From Chryseobacterium indologenes (GTDB lineage: Bacteria; Bacteroidota; Bacteroidia; Flavobacteriales; Weeksellaceae): a stretch of DNA of 64,000 nt. The notes under the pieces are model-generated. The model made no database searches. It was not told the DNA's origin and worked only from the letters and a program-made list of their open reading frames with translations. Shown here piece after piece: positions 1 to 13,026 of this stretch (positions within the stretch are counted from its first letter, which is position 1; every line of letters starts with the position of its first letter). A program made the translations under genes and the position numbers. The stretch is from NCBI GenBank assembly GCA_016025055.1, contig CP065590.1:4526001-4590000 (forward strand), read 5' to 3'.

Positions 1-1232
1 AAATTCGATATTTTGTCCCAACGTGGACTTGTTGTGAATTGCTTTCAAAAATTATTATCTTCGTGATTAGTCACAGCTCATCCAGACCGGAACTCATGAG
101 CTTTTAGGTTGTGAATTGCTTTCAAAAATTATTATCTTCGTGATTAGTCACAGCGTTCTTCGTTTCGCCTTCCATGCTTCGAACGTTGTGAATTGCTTTC
201 AAAAATTATTATCTTCGTGATTAGTCACAGCACGCTGTAGACAGATTTGTTTCGCCGCATGGTTGTGAATTGCTTTCAAAAATTATTATCTTCGTGATTA
301 GTCACAGCGTAGCTTTTATGAAGTAGCACCCGGCGTACGTTGTGAATTGCTTTCAAAAATTATTATCTTCGTGATTAGTCACAGCCAGGCAAAATTTCCC
401 TTAAAGCGTTGGGGTGTTGTGAATTGCTTTCAAAAATTATTATCTTCGTGATTAGTCACAGCCGAACTGTGATTGCTTACCTTCGTTGTTCAGTTGTGAA
501 TTGCTTTCAAAAATTATTATCTTCGTGATTAGTCACAGCCGTAATAAACGATACAACTCAATTCTATATGTTGTGAATTGCTTTCAAAAATTATTATCTT
601 CGTGATTAGTCACAGCCACGAACGCCGTACGTTAGGGGGCAGCGCGGTTGTGAATTGCTTTCAAAAATTATTATCTTCGTGATTAGTCACAGCACTCGCC
701 AGTACTTTTAATGCTCTCCCACTGTTGTGAATTGCTTTCAAAAATTATTATCTTCGTGATTAGTCACAGCCTGTGACTTGCTGGCCGCCTTTAGGAAATA
801 GTTGTGAATTGCTTTCAAAAATTATTATCTTCGTGATTAGTCACAGCGGGGCTTTTGATTTCAAAACATATAATGGTGTTGTGAATTGCTTTCAAAAATT
901 ATTATCTTCGTGATTAGTCACAGCGATGGGCTAGATGAATATATATATTATACGGTTGTGAATTGCTTTCAAAAATTATTATCTTCGTGATTAGTCACAG
1001 CTTGCAACTGTATATCATGAGACAGGTGCTAGTTGTGAATTGCTTTCAAAAATTATTATCTTCGTGATTAGTCACAGCTGCCCGCAGCAATGAAGCTAAG
1101 GAACTCGGGTTGTGAATTGCTTTCAAAAATTATTATCTTCGTGATTAGTCACAGCTTGTTCCGGTTCTTCAGTATTGAAAAGCCAGTTGTGAATTGCTTT
1201 CAAAAATTATTATCTTCGTGATTAGTCACAGC
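1..1232 (+). CRISPR. Type II-C CRISPR array, 16 identical 47-bp repeats, truncated at left edge
   Basis: Sixteen copies of a 47-bp repeat (begins GTTGTGAATTGCTTTC, ends GATTAGTCACAGC) start at 31 and then every 77 bases up to 1186, separated by spacers of exactly 30 bases. Bases 1-30 are a further spacer, so the array continues left of the window. I see no mismatch in any repeat, including the last one next to cas2, so no degenerate terminal repeat marks the old end. The plus strand is the crRNA strand: the first 20 bases of the repeat pair with the anti-repeat of the tracrRNA at about 6432-6454. The 3' part of the repeat holds a GTGA/TCAC inverted repeat. The spacers show no obvious match inside the window; their targets cannot be judged without a search. 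Confidence 0.99.
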
Positions 1233-1236
1233 CTCA

Positions 1237-1271
1237 AAAAACAATCCACTGAAAATCAGTAGATTGTTTTT
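1237..1271. terminator. Bidirectional terminator between CRISPR array and cas2
   Basis: AAAAACAATC (1237-1246) pairs with GATTGTTTTT (1262-1271), and an inner ACTGA/TCAGT stem closes an AAA loop. The A-tract on the left and T-tract on the right let it work on both strands. It lies between the convergent ends of the plus-strand array and the minus-strand cas operon. Confidence 0.8.
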
Positions 1272-1290
1272 GTTTTTTAGGATTTTAAAT

Positions 1291-2519
<1,229 letters not shown>

Positions 2520-2524
2520 AATTA

Positions 2525-5500
2525 TTATTCTCCTATTTTGGTAATTTCTCCTAAATGATTCAATCTTACTTTTATTGGATTAATTCCAACTAATGCACCA
2601 ACACTTTTAAATCTAAAATATCTTTTCGAATCTTTTGCTGTTGGGATATTTTTCAATTCCGTATTCTTTGTTTCCAAATGATGCCTGAAATAATAATCAT
2701 TATTAGAAATACTCCAAACCAAATACAAATGTTTACTCAATAAGGATTTATCATTATTTTTTATGGCTTCATCAAATCCCTCTTGAGATAATCCCAAAAT
2801 AAACATTTCATTTTGCTGCATACTGAATTTTAAATTAAGTTCATCAGCAGGTAATTTATCCAAAAATAAAACCGGAAGTTCTTTATCTAATAACAGACTC
2901 CAAACATCTGCTGAATTTTTAATAACAGCAGGTATATTATATTTCTTTCTTTCTACTGCATGCCAAAATGCACAACTGTGCTGAACCAGCTTACTATCTT
3001 TATCTTCATAAATGGCAATATGATGATTGTTCCCAGTTAAAACAAAACCAATATCTTTACCATTTTTATCTTTCTTAATTATCTGTAAATTATTAGCATC
3101 AGGACGGGCAAACAAACGAACTGTTATAATCGGAATTTGTTTTTCTTGATTAAACCAAAGAATGTCCTTGAAAGCTTCTTTTTCTTTACTTCCAAATTGA
3201 GTAAGTCTTTCTTTTACCAAAAATTTCACTCTTTCATCAACAATATCATCAACCTGATTTGCTTTAAGATTTTGCAATTTATATTTCAGTACTGTTGCAT
3301 CGTTGTAACAAGATGCCTTTTCCAAAATTTCATTTTTTTCTTCGTTAAAAAAAATTGGATTTTTCTTTACTGTTGATAAAGCCTTTTTAGAATTATTTTC
3401 ATTTTCAGAAAGCCTTGTTTCAACAAGATCTCTAATTCTGGAATTGACAATTTTATCTGGGTTTTCAAACAAATATTTTAAAGGCTTATCTTTTTCAATC
3501 ACTTTTATTTTCCCGTAAACAGATTGTTCGTGTAAAGCACCTCTTGGAACAATCACACCTGTTTCTTTATTTTTACCCGTTGCTTTAAACTTAGTTATTG
3601 TTGCTACTTTTTTACCTGCTTTAAAAGAAATTAAAATTTTGTCAGCCTCTTTCATTACTTCCCGTGTAGTAAAAGGCTTCTGAGTCTTTAAATATTTTTC
3701 TAAAAGTGTAGTCTTTTCATTAAATTCTATTTTAGCTTCTTCCACTTCTTTAATCATCAAATCTTTTGTCTCGCTTGAATTTAAAGTATTTATTCGTTGA
3801 ATAAAACCTTGCTTAGTACAGGCTACTACCAAAGCATCAATGGCATGATGACGATGATCATCTCTTTTAGTCCAGTTTTCTATTTCTTCCTTTTGATGTT
3901 TTCTTTTTCCATGCTCACTTGTCCATTCTTTGGTGATTGTTTGTCCTAATTCTTTGTATTTAGGCATTTGTAGATTCATCAAAATATCATCCCAACCCCA
4001 TAAATTACGAAGCTTTGCAGTAACTCCACCTTCTGTTGTGGTTACATTATTACATACTTTTTGTAAAATTTCCCTTGATTTACGAGAAATATATTGGGTA
4101 TCTCTCAATTGTCTGTCGATAAAGTTTTCCCAAAGTTTTTTATCTGTTTCTGTTTCCTTTCCAAGTTTTTTCCTTTCAAGATATTCTTTGTGTGAAACTT
4201 TCAATCTTTGCATTTTACTGTAAGAAATAATTCCTTTTTTGAACCAGTCATCCACTCTTTCTGAATATATTCTAACTTCTTCTTCGCCTTTTGCAGTAAT
4301 GTAATCATATGCAGTCTGATTTGTTTTTGTAGAGTTACATTTTCGATGAACAAGAACTTTGTTGGTCTGTGAGTCATCAAACAATAAAGCTTTCGGTACA
4401 ATATGATCCACATCATAAGCATCCCCATTCAAAGCTTCCGTTAAATTAAAGGTTTCTCCACAATAAATGCATTGATTATTAACGTGAGCATCTTTCAGAT
4501 TTTTACTAAGAGATGGAAATATGAATTTATATTTTTGAATATACCGTTTGGTTACAGGCAGTCCTAATTCAGCCAGTCTTTTGCCTATTTCTTCATTCAG
4601 TTTTTTATTCCTGGAATTTTGTAAATCGGTATCATTTCGTTCATCTTTACTTTGTTTAAGTTCCCTGGCAAGTTCAACTCTAATTTCAGATGGCTTTCCA
4701 TATTTCTCAAGAATTGTATTAACTACATTAATCATCTGATTCAGAATTTTCTCAACAATAGGCTGCCTTAAATTATTTTTAGGAAGAAGTTCTAATCTTT
4801 CCAAAGTAATTTGCGATTCTCTTTCATCTTTTGTTAAAGAATTAGAGTGATTATAGCCTGCCAAACTGCAGGATTCAGAATAATTATAGCCTTCCATCAG
4901 AAAAGGAAGAATTTTCCTCATCGATTTATTCGATTTGCTTCCAAAAGCCTGCTTATTAAAATCAATATGGGATAACTTTTCGGCAATGTCTTCATCAAGA
5001 CCGAATCTTTTAATTAAGGCATTTTTACATTCGTCTAAATCCTTCAGAGAATAAATAGTATGCCAAAATTGATACAATGGTTCTCTTTCCAATGATGCAT
5101 CAAGTTCAAGACCGGCTCTTTCTTCAAGAATTTCACCCGTCTTCTTATCCACCAATATTGCAGTATGGTCTGAAGTAATTATAGAAACATCAAAATTCAA
5201 AAGTTCGTGATCTCCTAAAACATTATGAAGAGCTGCATATGCTTCATTTCCTTTAATACCCTTAAGGATTTGCTTATTCACATATACATCTTCTTTTTTT
5301 AGTTCTAAAATTTCGAGAAGTGTACTAAAGCTTAAATTTTCATTTTTAAATAAATAATCTGCTAAAATTTCTTTCTGTTTTAAATTTGGGACTTTTTCAC
5401 CCCATTTATATTTGCTTCCTTCCGGATTTTTTATTTTTAAGCTAATTGTATTGACTACTTCCCAAATTCGGCAAAGCTGAAACAATGGAGATGTTTTAGG

Positions 5501-6334
5501 AGCAACCTTCGGCCCAACAAATACCACTTTATTTTTATTTTTTTCCTTGTCATAAACAGTTTTCTCAAAGCCTTCAAGTTCACAGATACTCACTAATCCT
5601 TTCTGAGACTTCAACTTCCTTTGAAAATAAATGATTTCATTTCTTAATTGGTGAATTACTTTATCTGTAAGAAAACCGTGCTTATCTTTTTGAGCATTAA
5701 TTATAGTATCAAACTCTTCTATATAAGCTTCCCTTGGATAAACCTCTTCTTTAACTCTAAAATACTGCTGATTATTTTTGTCTGAAAAAGCAGTAGAAAG
5801 CTCTTCATAAAAGTATTGTCCAATGGTTTGTCTTCTATCTTTCAGTTGAGCATAACGCCCTTTTACTGCTTGAACATAATCGGTATCTTTTTTATCTGAA
5901 TTAGCTTCACTTCTGGCAGACTTATAACCTCTTTTCTGATTCAGCATATATAGAATACGTCCTAATTGTTCTGCGGAAATATCCTCATTAGGATTGGCAG
6001 AGTCACTTCTTAATTTCCATAAATCAAGCATTGGAAGTTTCAACAACTCTTCTGATGGAAAAATATTGTATTTTTTCAGAATTTTCTTTAAATCACTTCT
6101 CCTTAGCTGTTTTCTATCATACCCTTTCCTTTGGGTACGACTTACTGTTCTATTTTGATTTTTAGTAATTGATAAGCCTCTTTGAAATTCTTCTTTATCA
6201 CTTGTTGACAAAGGAATTATTCTGGAACCCATTGCAATAATGCGAATAGGAATATTGTTTTCATCAACTTCAATCAAAGCCCAGCCAATAGAGTTGGTTC
6301 CTAAGTCTAATCCAAGTATATTTTTAATCATCAT
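2525..6334 (-). CDS. cas9: CRISPR-associated endonuclease Cas9 (subtype II-C)
   Basis: RNA-guided DNA endonuclease of about 1269 residues. RuvC-I is GLDLGTNSIGWALIE with the catalytic Asp near residue 10. An arginine-rich bridge helix follows (around GYDRKQLRRSDLKK). RuvC-II is IRVELARELKQ (Glu near 554), the HNH centre is DVDHIVPKA (His near 644) with CIYCG before it, and RuvC-III is DHRHHAIDALVVA (Asp near 833). All catalytic residues are present, so the enzyme should cut both strands. The frame stays open up to 6355; I prefer the Met at 6334 or 6331 because the protein then starts directly at RuvC-I, as in relatives. The tracrRNA lies just upstream on the other strand. The size and absence of csn2 and cas4 support II-C. 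Confidence 0.97.
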   Translation of the reverse strand: MMIKNILGLDLGTNSIGWALIEVDENNIPIRIIAMGSRIIPLSTSDKEEFQRGLSITKNQNRTVSRTQRKGYDRKQLRRSDLKKILKKYNIFPSEELLKLPMLDLWKLRSDSANPNEDISAEQLGRILYMLNQKRGYKSARSEANSDKKDTDYVQAVKGRYAQLKDRRQTIGQYFYEELSTAFSDKNNQQYFRVKEEVYPREAYIEEFDTIINAQKDKHGFLTDKVIHQLRNEIIYFQRKLKSQKGLVSICELEGFEKTVYDKEKNKNKVVFVGPKVAPKTSPLFQLCRIWEVVNTISLKIKNPEGSKYKWGEKVPNLKQKEILADYLFKNENLSFSTLLEILELKKEDVYVNKQILKGIKGNEAYAALHNVLGDHELLNFDVSIITSDHTAILVDKKTGEILEERAGLELDASLEREPLYQFWHTIYSLKDLDECKNALIKRFGLDEDIAEKLSHIDFNKQAFGSKSNKSMRKILPFLMEGYNYSESCSLAGYNHSNSLTKDERESQITLERLELLPKNNLRQPIVEKILNQMINVVNTILEKYGKPSEIRVELARELKQSKDERNDTDLQNSRNKKLNEEIGKRLAELGLPVTKRYIQKYKFIFPSLSKNLKDAHVNNQCIYCGETFNLTEALNGDAYDVDHIVPKALLFDDSQTNKVLVHRKCNSTKTNQTAYDYITAKGEEEVRIYSERVDDWFKKGIISYSKMQRLKVSHKEYLERKKLGKETETDKKLWENFIDRQLRDTQYISRKSREILQKVCNNVTTTEGGVTAKLRNLWGWDDILMNLQMPKYKELGQTITKEWTSEHGKRKHQKEEIENWTKRDDHRHHAIDALVVACTKQGFIQRINTLNSSETKDLMIKEVEEAKIEFNEKTTLLEKYLKTQKPFTTREVMKEADKILISFKAGKKVATITKFKATGKNKETGVIVPRGALHEQSVYGKIKVIEKDKPLKYLFENPDKIVNSRIRDLVETRLSENENNSKKALSTVKKNPIFFNEEKNEILEKASCYNDATVLKYKLQNLKANQVDDIVDERVKFLVKERLTQFGSKEKEAFKDILWFNQEKQIPIITVRLFARPDANNLQIIKKDKNGKDIGFVLTGNNHHIAIYEDKDSKLVQHSCAFWHAVERKKYNIPAVIKNSADVWSLLLDKELPVLFLDKLPADELNLKFSMQQNEMFILGLSQEGFDEAIKNNDKSLLSKHLYLVWSISNNDYYFRHHLETKNTELKNIPTAKDSKRYFRFKSVGALVGINPIKVRLNHLGEITKIGE

Positions 6335-6375
6335 TATTAATTTTTGATACCACATAAAATTAGAAATAAAAAAAT

Positions 6376-6391
6376 ATCCGAATTACGGATT
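6376..6391 (-). promoter_or_regulatory. Small hairpin followed by T-run in the cas9 leader
   Basis: ATCCG-AATTA-CGGAT (about 6377-6391) forms a 5-bp stem. On the minus strand it is followed by a T-rich run, about 45 bases before the cas9 start. It has the shape of a weak attenuator or a small operator. The stem is short and chance is possible. Confidence 0.3.
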
Positions 6392-6420
6392 CCCATAATG
6401 ACTTCCAGATTTTTTTCTTC

Positions 6421-6428
6421 TATATTTG
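6421..6428 (+). promoter_or_regulatory. tracrRNA promoter -7 box
   Basis: TATATTTG matches the Bacteroidota -7 consensus TAnnTTTG exactly. It ends a few bases before the anti-repeat, placing a start site at about 6434. No clear TTG -33 element is visible upstream. Confidence 0.65.
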
Positions 6429-6431
6429 TAA

Positions 6432-6508
6432 CAATAATTTTGAAAAGCAATTCACAATAAGGATTATTCCGTTGTGAAAACATTCAAGGCGGGGCAACTC
6501 GCCTTTTT
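6432..6508 (+). ncRNA. tracrRNA for the type II-C Cas9
   Basis: The segment TTTTGAAAAGCAATTCACAA is complementary to the first 20 bases of the CRISPR repeat apart from one bulged A, so it is the anti-repeat. It is followed by a nexus-like hairpin (AAGGATTATTCC) and a terminal hairpin AAGGCGGG-GCAA-CTCGCCTT (6486-6505) running into five Ts. The layout of anti-repeat, nexus and Rho-independent terminator is that of a tracrRNA. It pairs with pre-crRNA and is the guide scaffold for Cas9. It is transcribed divergently from cas9, and its direction defines the plus strand of the array as the crRNA strand. The 5' end is inferred from the promoter box. Confidence 0.9.
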
Positions 6509-6547
6509 CGTTTTAAAATCCTATTTTAGCCTTCCGAAAACAGAACA

Positions 6548-9355
<2,808 letters not shown>

Positions 9356-9376
9356 TTAGCTGCCATAATAGTAAAC

Positions 9377-9400
9377 GGCTGCCTCTGCGGGCAGCCTTTT
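9377..9400 (+). terminator. Rho-independent terminator after the HAD gene
   Basis: GGCTGCC (9377-9383) pairs with GGCAGCC (9390-9396), followed by TTTT. It may also serve the minus-strand peptide gene that ends at 9431. Confidence 0.85.
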
Positions 9401-9430
9401 ACTTTATCCGATTTAAAAAACTAAAAACTA

Positions 9431-9592
9431 CTAATCAATACAGAAAGAAGGCTGACATTGCGATCCGTCCATGCATACAAGAACACACTGCTCTGTATAA
9501 CATAAAAGTTCTCCTATTCTACACTGTCTTTCTCCAACACCTCCATTCACTGATTTTAAATCCTCTCTTTTAATTTTTTTTAAATGTTTCAT
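9431..9592 (-). CDS. Small double-glycine leader peptide, cysteine-rich (bacteriocin-like)
   Basis: A 53-residue protein. It begins MKHLKKIKREDLKSVNGG, a leader with basic residues, an E-D-L-K-x-V pattern and a double-glycine cleavage site at residues 17-18, the kind recognised by peptidase-containing ABC exporters (C39 type). The predicted mature part of 35 residues has six cysteines (C24, C31, C36, C40, C46, C51), which could form three disulfides or carry modifications. Similar short proteins with this leader are common in Chryseobacterium and are called bacteriocin-like; their role is unknown. No C39 exporter, modification enzyme or immunity gene lies next to it. ATG is at 9592 and stop TAG at 9431-9433. 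Confidence 0.75.
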   Translation of the reverse strand: MKHLKKIKREDLKSVNGGVGERQCRIGELLCYTEQCVLVCMDGSQCQPSFCID

Positions 9593-9716
9593 GATAGTTT
9601 TATTTTTGATTCGTTATTATTTTTTAAAAATAGTCATTTATCAAACATCAAACACTGGAAACCAATTATTTGACATTCACAAAAAATATTTCAAATCCAT
9701 CCAGGTATCAATACAA

Positions 9717-9745
9717 AAAAAGGCCACCATTGAGGCGACCTTTTT
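9717..9745 (-). terminator. Terminator after the M28 peptidase gene
   Basis: AAAAAGG and CCTTTTT flank a partly paired inner stem (CACC/GGCG region). On the minus strand it is followed by a T-run. It lies 20-50 bases after the peptidase stop. Confidence 0.65.
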
Positions 9746-9767
9746 ACTATTCTTATTAAATATTTGT

Positions 9768-11324
9768 TTATTTATATTCTTTGGAGCTTCTTCTCGGTTC
9801 TTTGGCTTCCGGCCATTTCTCATCTTTTGGCATGGTTCTTTTCTCTCTGTTTGTAAACTCAGGATCTTCGGAAGCCATATATGCAAGGGCAGCGGTTAAA
9901 ACCACATTATTTTTTACTTCATCAAAAATAATCTTATCATAGGTATCTTTCGTCGTATGCCATGTGTAACCGAAATATCCCCAATTTAAAGAGCCTAAAG
10001 AAAATCCGGGTACTCCTGCTGCTACAAATGAGGCATGGTCCGACCCTCCTCCACCAGGCATTCCCGGGAAATCTGTCTTAATGTGTCCTCTCACAGTTTT
10101 AGGTACCCCTTCCAGCCATTTTCCGATGTAATCGTATGCTTTTACAAATCCTTGTCCGCTGATATTCACAACACGGCCTGTTCCGTTATCCTGGTTGAAG
10201 GCTGCCTGTACTCCTTTGATAATTTGAGGATTATCTGCAACAAAACCTCTGGAACCGTTCAGGCCTTGCTCTTCACTTCCCCAGAGTCCTATCACAATCG
10301 TTCTTTTATTGTTCGGATAATATTTTTTCAGAAGTCTCATCGCTTCAAGCATCGTAAGCGTTCCTGTTCCGTTATCAGTGGCGCCCTGTGCTCCGTCCCA
10401 CGAATCAAGGTGAGCGGAAAGGATAACATATTCATCCGGTTTTTCTTTTCCTTTGATCATACCAATAGTATTAAAACTTTTGGCATCGGGAAGTATTTTT
10501 GATTGAGCGTCAATTTTAATCTTAGGCTGAGCTCCTTTTTCTGCCATCCTGTAAAGCATTCCGTAGTCTTCTACATCAATATCAACCATCGGGATTTTTG
10601 AGGTTTTTGCTCCAAAGATCCTGTTGGCTCCCATTATTCCGGTCCAGTTTGAAATGGCAATTCCTGCGGCTCCCGCTTTTTCCAGGGCTTCCGGAAGGCT
10701 GTTATTATCGTAGCCGATATTTTTTACATATGCTGCAAAATCTTTTGTGGCCTGCTCTTTTTCGGCTTTCAGCTTTTCGTATAATTCCGGAGTTGCAAAT
10801 TCTTTAATCTGCTCATCAGAACGTCCGACCTTCTGGTATTGTGCCATCAGTACTATTTTTCCCTTTACAGAAGGAAGCCATTTGTCAAATTCCGCCTTTG
10901 TAGATACTTTAGGCAGGATAACCACTTCTCCTTCAATGGCTTTTTTAGTAGCCGGGCTCCATGCCAGCTGTGTGGCCGTCAGGGATTTTACTCTTGGATA
11001 GACCATGTCTACATGGGTTGTTCCTCTTTGCCATCCTTTCCAGGTTCCGAATTGCTGAAGATTAGCTTCCACACCCCATGAACGAAGCTTCTCTGCACTC
11101 CATTCATTGGCAGCCAACATTTCCGGAGTTCCTACAAGACGCGGACCTACCCCATCCAACAGCTCATAAGCCATATTTTCAAGTTGGGAATTGTTATTGA
11201 TTTCATCCACAAAGCTTTTCACGACAGGATCAAGTTTTTCTGACGGATCTACCTTTACCTGAGCCCATGAAAACTGTGCAGCCAACACTACAGCCGGTAC
11301 TGCAAAAAATCTATTTATCTTCAT
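9768..11324 (-). CDS. Secreted M28-family metallopeptidase (aminopeptidase/carboxypeptidase Q-like)
   Basis: A 518-residue exported zinc peptidase. A signal peptide (residues 1-21, ending FSWAQ) is followed by an N-terminal region with a protease-associated insert (around residues 130-270) and a C-terminal M28 catalytic domain. Metal-binding and catalytic signatures are SAHLDSWDGAQGATDNGTG (bridging His and Asp), GLWGSEEQGLNGS (catalytic Glu pair) and GGGGSDHASF (third metal ligand). It probably trims peptides in the periplasm or outside the cell; these exopeptidases are numerous in proteolytic Bacteroidota. It ends with a basic tail, not a type IX secretion domain. It is monocistronic, with a TATCTTTA box upstream close to the TAnnTTTG consensus. 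Confidence 0.9.
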   Translation of the reverse strand: MKINRFFAVPAVVLAAQFSWAQVKVDPSEKLDPVVKSFVDEINNNSQLENMAYELLDGVGPRLVGTPEMLAANEWSAEKLRSWGVEANLQQFGTWKGWQRGTTHVDMVYPRVKSLTATQLAWSPATKKAIEGEVVILPKVSTKAEFDKWLPSVKGKIVLMAQYQKVGRSDEQIKEFATPELYEKLKAEKEQATKDFAAYVKNIGYDNNSLPEALEKAGAAGIAISNWTGIMGANRIFGAKTSKIPMVDIDVEDYGMLYRMAEKGAQPKIKIDAQSKILPDAKSFNTIGMIKGKEKPDEYVILSAHLDSWDGAQGATDNGTGTLTMLEAMRLLKKYYPNNKRTIVIGLWGSEEQGLNGSRGFVADNPQIIKGVQAAFNQDNGTGRVVNISGQGFVKAYDYIGKWLEGVPKTVRGHIKTDFPGMPGGGGSDHASFVAAGVPGFSLGSLNWGYFGYTWHTTKDTYDKIIFDEVKNNVVLTAALAYMASEDPEFTNREKRTMPKDEKWPEAKEPRRSSKEYK

Positions 11325-11487
11325 AGTATATATTGATTGGTTTAAAGATAACAGAAATTACCGAGATGATAAAGGAATTACATCAAAAAAGCCCTTAAAC
11401 ACTATATTTTAAAGACTTTTAGCTAAAAAAATTAAATTATTTCCTAAAAAAAGCAACACATTAATATTATTTCCTCTAAAATTGCTT

Positions 11488-12647
11488 TTATTTTGGCCTA
11501 AAATCAGGTGATGGCCTGCTGATAAAAGCCTGCTCTTCCACGGAAAGTAAAACCGTATTATTCTTATTCTCACTGACCGAAACATTATCCCAGATATCTT
11601 TTGTAAAATCTACTTTAGGGTTCAGTCCTTTTGTATCTGATCTTTTAAAAGTAGTATAGATAAGTTCTCTGCTGATCTTCCGTTCATGCTTCACTCCTTT
11701 GTAGTAAGCAACGTATTTATTCCCTTCAAGACTGCTCATGGCAGGAACATACACTCCTCCGTTTTTATAAAAATCAAAAACAAGTATGGCATTTCCCATC
11801 TGGTAATCAAATTCTTCACCTTCTCCTGTTCTTCTTTTGACCATAGGATACTGGTCCTGCAAATAATGAATCTCAAAATAGGTGATCACCTTATCAGTTG
11901 CATGATACTTCATTTCTCCTGCAAGATCGATTCCCAATCCTGACTAGATTTTAAATGTAATAAATTGTTCATCTCCCTCTTTAAAAAACATCCAGGCGGA
12001 AGATTTTGATCCCTTATTTTTTACATGGGCCAGTGTTCGGCTTAATTCAAAATTAAAAAAATAATTTCCCATATATTCGTCGGAAAACCTCTTTATTTTC
12101 TGTGTAAAAATACTGTCTGACTTTAGGTTTTTAAAGTATTTGACATTATTCAGCTGCATTTGGAGATTCTTATCAAAAGATTTATTACGATCGTAAAAAT
12201 TAGTCCTGTTCCATAATTTCGCTTCGGCAATCACTAAAAGATGGAGCTGGTTGTTATCACTTCTTTTTTCTTTATAAAGAACATCATATAGGGAAGGCTC
12301 ATTATAATACCTCTTTTTATAATTATTATGAACATCCTGAAGTAGTTTTTCGAGGTCTACTTTTACCATTTTTACTTCATCAATATTTTTATATACCCGT
12401 TTCAGCTGTACCGGGGAATGAAATTCACGAATTTTCACCTTTTGAAATCCTGAAGCTGAAATTTCGAAGTTGGCCGAACCTGGCTCCACCGCTACATAAC
12501 CGTCTTCATTGGTATAAACGAGTTGATGTTGCAGAAGAACCCTGGCATTGGAAATCGGTTTGTTATTTTCAGCGTCCACCACTAAAAGTTTTTGTGCCGA
12601 AAAGAAGTTCAAAAAAAGAGAAAGAGAAGGTAAGAATGTTTCAGCAT
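11488..12647 (-). pseudogene. Carboxypeptidase-regulatory-like domain protein, broken by a frameshift and a stop
   Basis: One decayed gene rather than two. From the ATG at 12647 the protein starts MLKHSYLLFLFF, a good signal peptide, but a run of seven T (plus-strand A at 12611-12617) shifts the frame; an eighth T gives LFFLNFFSAQKLLVVD. The next part is a carboxypeptidase D regulatory-like beta-sandwich (residues 20-90, NKPISNARVLLQ and YTNEDGYVAV) seen in many Bacteroidota surface proteins. An in-frame TAG at 11944-11946 then splits the chain; CAG there would restore FKI-Q-SGLGIDLAGEMKY. The remaining 150 residues stay open to 11488. Function is unknown. Two separate lesions make real decay more likely here than in the other frameshifted genes, although either could be a base-call error. 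Confidence 0.75.
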
Positions 12648-12794
12648 ATTCTGTGTAATTGATATTTCTAAAATACAAATTATACAGGAGCTTAGCTTTC
12701 TGCAATAGAAAATTTAATATTTGAATAAAACAAGAGGTCAGATATTGCTGAATGAAAGACCTTACAGCTATGATACCGCGTTACCCAAGGGTAT

Positions 12795-12820
12795 AAAAAA
12801 ACCGGCTTCAAAAGCCGGCT
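12795..12820 (-). terminator. Terminator after the Hc1-like gene
   Basis: CCGGCTT (12802-12808) pairs with AAGCCGG (12812-12818). On the minus strand a run of Ts follows. It lies ten bases after the stop of the small histone-like gene. Confidence 0.85.
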
Positions 12821-12829
12821 AAAGGTGAA

Positions 12830-13006
12830 TTATTTTTTAGCTTCTTCTACAGAAACTTTTCTGAATTCTTTGAACAATTTGCTTAGTTCTAAAGCTGATT
12901 TACGAGCTCTTGTACCAGCTGCCTTGTTCCCTTTTTCCGCTTGTTGGTTTGCCTCAGTTGTGAACGCTTCAAATTCTGCGTTGATTTTTTCAATTAGTTC
13001 TTTCAT
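12830..13006 (-). CDS. Hc1-like (histone H1-like) small nucleoid protein
   Basis: A 58-residue, lysine- and alanine-rich helical protein. It starts MKELIEKINAEFEAF and ends FRKVSVEEAKK, with GNKAAGTRARKSALEL in the middle. This is the short Bacteroidota form of the Hc1 (chlamydial histone H1-like) family and presumably binds DNA non-specifically. It has its own promoter box 21 bases upstream and its own terminator, so it is a single-gene unit. The open frame on the opposite strand over the same bases is a shadow of this gene. Confidence 0.85.
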   Translation of the reverse strand: MKELIEKINAEFEAFTTEANQQAEKGNKAAGTRARKSALELSKLFKEFRKVSVEEAKK

Positions 13007-13026
13007 TTATTTAAAAATTTAGGCTG

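Noticed and set aside
12825..13022. Plus-strand 65-codon frame
   Set aside because: Shadow of the Hc1-like gene on the minus strand, which has the better protein and promoter.
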